NCBI GenBank assembly: GCA_016199405.1
Contig: JACQGS010000291.1
Coordinates: 1 to 8,085, forward strand
From: Chloroflexota bacterium
GTDB lineage: Bacteria > Chloroflexota > Anaerolineae > UBA4142
Length of the DNA: 8,085 nucleotides
Reading direction: 5' to 3'
Shown piece by piece: positions 7,101 through 8,085 of this stretch. Under the pieces are notes generated by a model, which ran no database searches, was not told where the DNA came from, and saw nothing but the letters and a program-made list of their open reading frames with translations. Position 1 is the stretch's first letter. Each line of letters begins with the position of its first letter. Position numbers and translations under genes: made by a program.

Positions 7101-7390
7101 GGCAAGTCGCGGTCCGCATCGAATTGCCGTCGGGTGACGTAGTGGAAAATGCCCGATTGGGACCGGGCGAATATTTCGGCGAGATCGCGCTGCTCATGGA
7201 TGTGCCGCGCACGGCGACGATCGTCACGACGCAGAAAACGCAACTCTTGACGATTCACGCGGACACGTTCAAGCAACTGATGTGGCAATCGCAAGGCGTA
7301 CATCGCGCCATCGAACGCGCGGCGACGCGGCGAATGCATTTCTATAATCAAACCCTCACGCGCGCAATTGGTGAAATTCCTCAAGTGTGA
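4199..7390 (+). CDS. PqqD-like / M50 zinc protease / dual cNMP-binding fusion protein
   Basis: A 1063-residue membrane protein. In order: a PqqD-like winged-helix domain (about 55-135); an M50 (site-2/YydH-like, COG1994-type) zinc metalloprotease with HELGH at 240-244 in a membrane segment, the family block FVDTTDIWM at 270-278, and LDGYH at 339-343, where Asp340 is the expected third zinc ligand; further membrane segments to about 632 (about 12 in all); an unassigned, mostly helical soluble region (about 640-790); and two cyclic-nucleotide-binding domains (about 794-905 and 922-1040). Both phosphate-binding cassettes look intact: FGERALLTGDPRNAT at 865-879 and FGEIALLMDVPRTAT at 993-1007, keeping the ribose-contacting Glu and phosphate-contacting Arg. 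The likely role is intramembrane or leader-peptide cleavage gated by cAMP or cGMP; this is inferred from the domains. No clear ribosome site precedes the ATG. An AAGAAT box 8 nt upstream hints at a leaderless start, but its -35 is poor. The two small genes downstream appear to be co-transcribed. Confidence 0.9.
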   Translation: MIIPLPSQPPSPSISIWQALDRARKDSPSSSKNIWQTLRAAVDLVQWKPAPAEGIVARELRERAGAFFILKNPRAHTYIRLTPREYWLWQHLDGKQTVQELIVAYFTNFSAFAFGLVIGLVQQLYAKQMLRDEPQFIFSAVERGVKEKSRAGRWLNPLRALISKQWAIPQFDRWISAVYQRGGWILFTKPAQAIFLLITFLGAFLYLRILGDPGYAFAIASLGLNLILLWFLTALPILLHELGHALTTKHFGSEVIRGGMMLYLGIPSAFVDTTDIWMTPKRVRLAVAAAGPYTGFILAGICAIAITLFPDPTFSPLLFQTATIALILSIVNLNPALKLDGYHLVSDAVEIPNLNERSFAFFRHSFLPKLLKRERFSRDEIVFILFGLLLGLWTLYVIVVTVFVWRARAVASAQSVIAGFDRNAILAIRVALLLGSLFAFVIARAWIGKSIAKIIDRVRRSRLVAGRRRAAIGIAVGIAVMLALPTLIAPEAAETLEFVAGVSSFAACAYLAYLSSRAMVGSLYARAWLLFAGAFALIGIANVLWWLPAPLTDAFALAFDLIGASVMGIAIASAWRLIVGLTGSWRMMSVWFFAAMWAGVFGMLLGPTNLSPVAAHFALGLIALGGIVHWHSIGLHPVELKAIAFSEQTARVALLNAFKSLTDHALAHVEHAYGKGARRRVETTFDQTARAKGWEIRLRDHSARQLPAESSYLRLPAADLGEFFAASLVALLDETARIGGTNWTEQILAKSYDALEWELREFALEYILPHVRWARALSKEFSAHRGDTRALLQRAPLFAEFSAEEIKKIAARLRPENFARGQIILEQGAVGEKFYLLRRGRVQVFRRDAEGLEHPLEELVSGDYFGERALLTGDPRNATIRAATPVEALTLSKKDFDRLIRPGFEGHRKVDAAIRRINLLRRIPIFADFSIFELRHLVNQLERVRVPAEQAVVRQGESGDQFYIIEEGQVAVRIELPSGDVVENARLGPGEYFGEIALLMDVPRTATIVTTQKTQLLTIHADTFKQLMWQSQGVHRAIERAATRRMHFYNQTLTRAIGEIPQV

Positions 7391-7396
7391 TAAATT
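7368..7396 (+). promoter_or_regulatory. Possible internal leaderless promoter for the two small genes
   Basis: TTGGTG (7368-7373) and TAAATT (7391-7396) are 17 nt apart, and the ATG at 7403 follows 6 nt later. The matches are modest (3/6 and 4/6). The spacing copies the two leaderless promoters at 966-1186, and the 7403 gene has no Shine-Dalgarno. It might let the small genes be made without the protease. Confidence 0.3.
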
Positions 7397-7402
7397 ACCA
7401 AT

Positions 7403-7615
7403 ATGAATTGTTGGCATTGTGATCGTCCGGCGCACGGCATTTGCCGGTTTTGCGGGCGCGCGTTGTGCCGCGATCATGTCAAGACGATGCCATTCCTTTT
7501 GGAAATCTACAAAGGGAAGGACGGGGATCACAAAGCCATCGTCGTCGAAGACACGTTGTATTGCGGCATCTGCAAGCCGCGTGAATCGCCAGTCATACTG
7601 AAGGAGTTGGAATGA
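7403..7615 (+). CDS. Small two-zinc (B-box/RING-like) protein
   Basis: A 70-residue cytoplasmic protein. Its metal ligands come in four pairs: C3-x2-C6, C14-x2-C17, C22-x2-H25 and C54-x2-C57, with extra His at 11 and 43. This is the spacing of a B-box or other cross-brace zinc finger that binds two zinc ions. Between the third and fourth pairs lies a hydrophobic strand segment (about 30-50). It has no DNA-binding or enzymatic signature, so a protein-protein adaptor is the best guess. It starts 12 nt after the stop of the protease-fusion gene, and its TGA overlaps the ATG of the next gene (ATGA), so it should be translationally coupled to that gene. Its role may be to bridge the precursor-like peptide and the protease. 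The name 'B-box-like' rests on the ligand pattern only. Confidence 0.85.
   Translation: MNCWHCDRPAHGICRFCGRALCRDHVKTMPFLLEIYKGKDGDHKAIVVEDTLYCGICKPRESPVILKELE
7601..7606 (+). promoter_or_regulatory. Strong Shine-Dalgarno of the precursor-like gene
   Basis: AAGGAG lies 5 nt before the ATG at 7612, inside the end of the zinc-protein gene. It is the strongest ribosome site in the window, as expected for a small peptide product made in larger amounts than its enzyme partners. Confidence 0.75.
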
Positions 7616-7863
7616 GCGCCGAAAATCTTTCGCAGATCATCGCGCGCGCCGTCGCGGATGCGCAGTACCGCGAATTGCTCTTCAGCCAAACCGATTCGGC
7701 GTTCGAGGGATACGAACTGACCGATGGCGAGAAAACTCTGCTCAAGAACTTGTCGCGCGAGAATTTCGATTCGGCGCGAAGCGAATTGGGCGCGCGGATT
7801 TCGCGCGGCGGACTGACGATGGGAAGTTTGGATACATTGCTTTCGCCGACCCGTAGATCATAG
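7612..7863 (+). CDS. Os1348/NHLP-type RiPP precursor-like protein
   Basis: An 83-residue protein whose first 50 residues resemble the leader-like region of NHLP-clan (nitrile-hydratase-like leader peptide, Os1348/Franean1_4349-type) proteins: a helix 'IIARAVADAQYRELLFSQ', then 'AFEGYELTDGEKTLLKNL' (the familiar D..fR..LL....AL.GYeLT..E...L pattern). A Gly-Gly pair stands at 66-67 (ISRGG), leaving a 16-residue tail, LTMGSLDTLLSPTRRS. The tail has Ser and Thr (S72, S78, S83, T69, T75, T80) but no Cys, so a lanthionine or sactipeptide product is not expected from this sequence. It overlaps the zinc-protein gene by ATGA and has a strong ribosome site. Family recognition is from memory of the pattern and is the main uncertainty. 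Some members of this clan may be ordinary small proteins, not precursors. Confidence 0.8.
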   Translation: MSAENLSQIIARAVADAQYRELLFSQTDSAFEGYELTDGEKTLLKNLSRENFDSARSELGARISRGGLTMGSLDTLLSPTRRS

Positions 7864-7865
7864 GG

Positions 7866-7972
7866 CAGTGATCAGTTTTCAGTAATCAGTTTCCACTTTT
7901 CAATCAGCAGTCAGCATTTATCAGATAGCAGTCTTCAGTCAGCAGTAGTCGGTTCACTAATCACTGATCACT
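7866..7972. repeat. Degenerate CAGT-type intergenic repeat with outer inverted arms
   Basis: The spacer after the last gene is built largely from CAGT, CAGTCAG, ATCAGT and similar words, with about ten 'CAGT/CAGC' units. It is bounded by AGTGATCAG (7867-7875) and its reverse complement CTGATCACT (7964-7972). No clear terminator is present. Such simple degenerate repeats commonly fill intergenic gaps in this type of genome. Confidence 0.7.
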
Positions 7973-7985
7973 CAATGTCATTAAG

Positions 7986-8085
7986 TTAGCGAGTGTGTTT
8001 GTAATTCATCGCGAATCTTCTCGGTTTTACCCGTTTCACGCGAGGGTAAGAACGACCCGGTCGAACGGGCTCGATCGTTGCGAGC
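7986..8085 (-). CDS. C-terminal end of a transposase-like protein (partial)
   Basis: On the minus strand a frame open to the window edge ends at TAA (7988-7986). The visible 32 residues are highly basic and include VRPGRSYPRVKRVKPRRF. This resembles the C-terminal 'RP.RSYPR..K' tail of IS4-type DDE transposases. No catalytic residue lies in view, so the family call rests on this tail alone. A second minus-strand frame, ending at 7981, is also open to the edge and cannot be excluded. Convergent with the three-gene cluster, this would be an insertion sequence ending near 7975-7985. Confidence 0.4.
   Translation of the reverse strand, partial: LATIEPVRPGRSYPRVKRVKPRRFAMNYKHTR

Noticed and set aside
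8027..8085. Three small hairpins (TTACCC/GGGTAA, CCCG/CGGG, GCTCG/CGAGC) as a structured RNA
   Set aside because: The stems are only 4-6 bp in GC-rich DNA, and the stretch is better explained as the coding end of the minus-strand transposase-like frame.

Overview
The window looks like a stretch of chromosome from an uncultured bacterium, most plausibly a member of the Chloroflexota (inference only). Reasons are the strongly CGCG-rich coding sequence, the Pro/Thr-rich 'PTPTAT'-type tail on a surface lipoprotein, and the degenerate CAGT-type intergenic repeats. No marker gene fixes the taxonomy.

Layout. (1) 1-957: a minus-strand polytopic membrane protein of unknown function, followed by a 16-bp perfect hairpin. 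(2) 958-1193: a divergent intergenic region. It holds four consecutive short perfect hairpins with 2-3 nt loops, a fifth inverted repeat, and one sigma70-like promoter facing each way. Both promoters sit so close to the start codons that both mRNAs should be leaderless or nearly so. (3) 1194-3200: a 668-residue lipoprotein with YVTN-type beta-propeller repeats. (4) 3273-3866: a small AT-richer insertion-like unit bounded by two homologous inverted repeats of about 50 bp, carrying one gene for a 124-residue membrane-anchored protein. (5) 3872-4107: a region with a 10-bp long-range inverted repeat, then a strong promoter and tRNA-Arg(UCU). (6) 4199-7863: a three-gene cluster. (7) 7864-8085: degenerate CAGT repeats and, on the minus strand, the apparent C-terminal end of a transposase-like protein cut by the window edge.

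The most interesting part is 4199-7863. It encodes a 1063-residue fusion of a PqqD-like winged-helix domain, an intramembrane M50 zinc protease (HELGH plus LDGYH), further membrane segments, an unassigned soluble domain, and two intact-looking cyclic-nucleotide-binding domains. Next come a 70-residue double-zinc (B-box-like) protein and, with an ATGA overlap, an 83-residue protein that resembles NHLP/Os1348-type RiPP precursors and has a Gly-Gly near its C-terminus. PqqD-like domains recognise RiPP leaders, and M50 proteases occur in RiPP loci (YydH of the yyd epipeptide operon). A cyclic-nucleotide-gated peptide-maturation or signalling system is therefore a reasonable hypothesis. No dedicated modifying enzyme is visible in the window, so the RiPP reading is unproven.

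The 594-bp inverted-repeat unit around the 124-residue gene is a second, independent candidate novelty: a small cassette with different codon use, sitting next to a tRNA gene for the arginine codons it favours.
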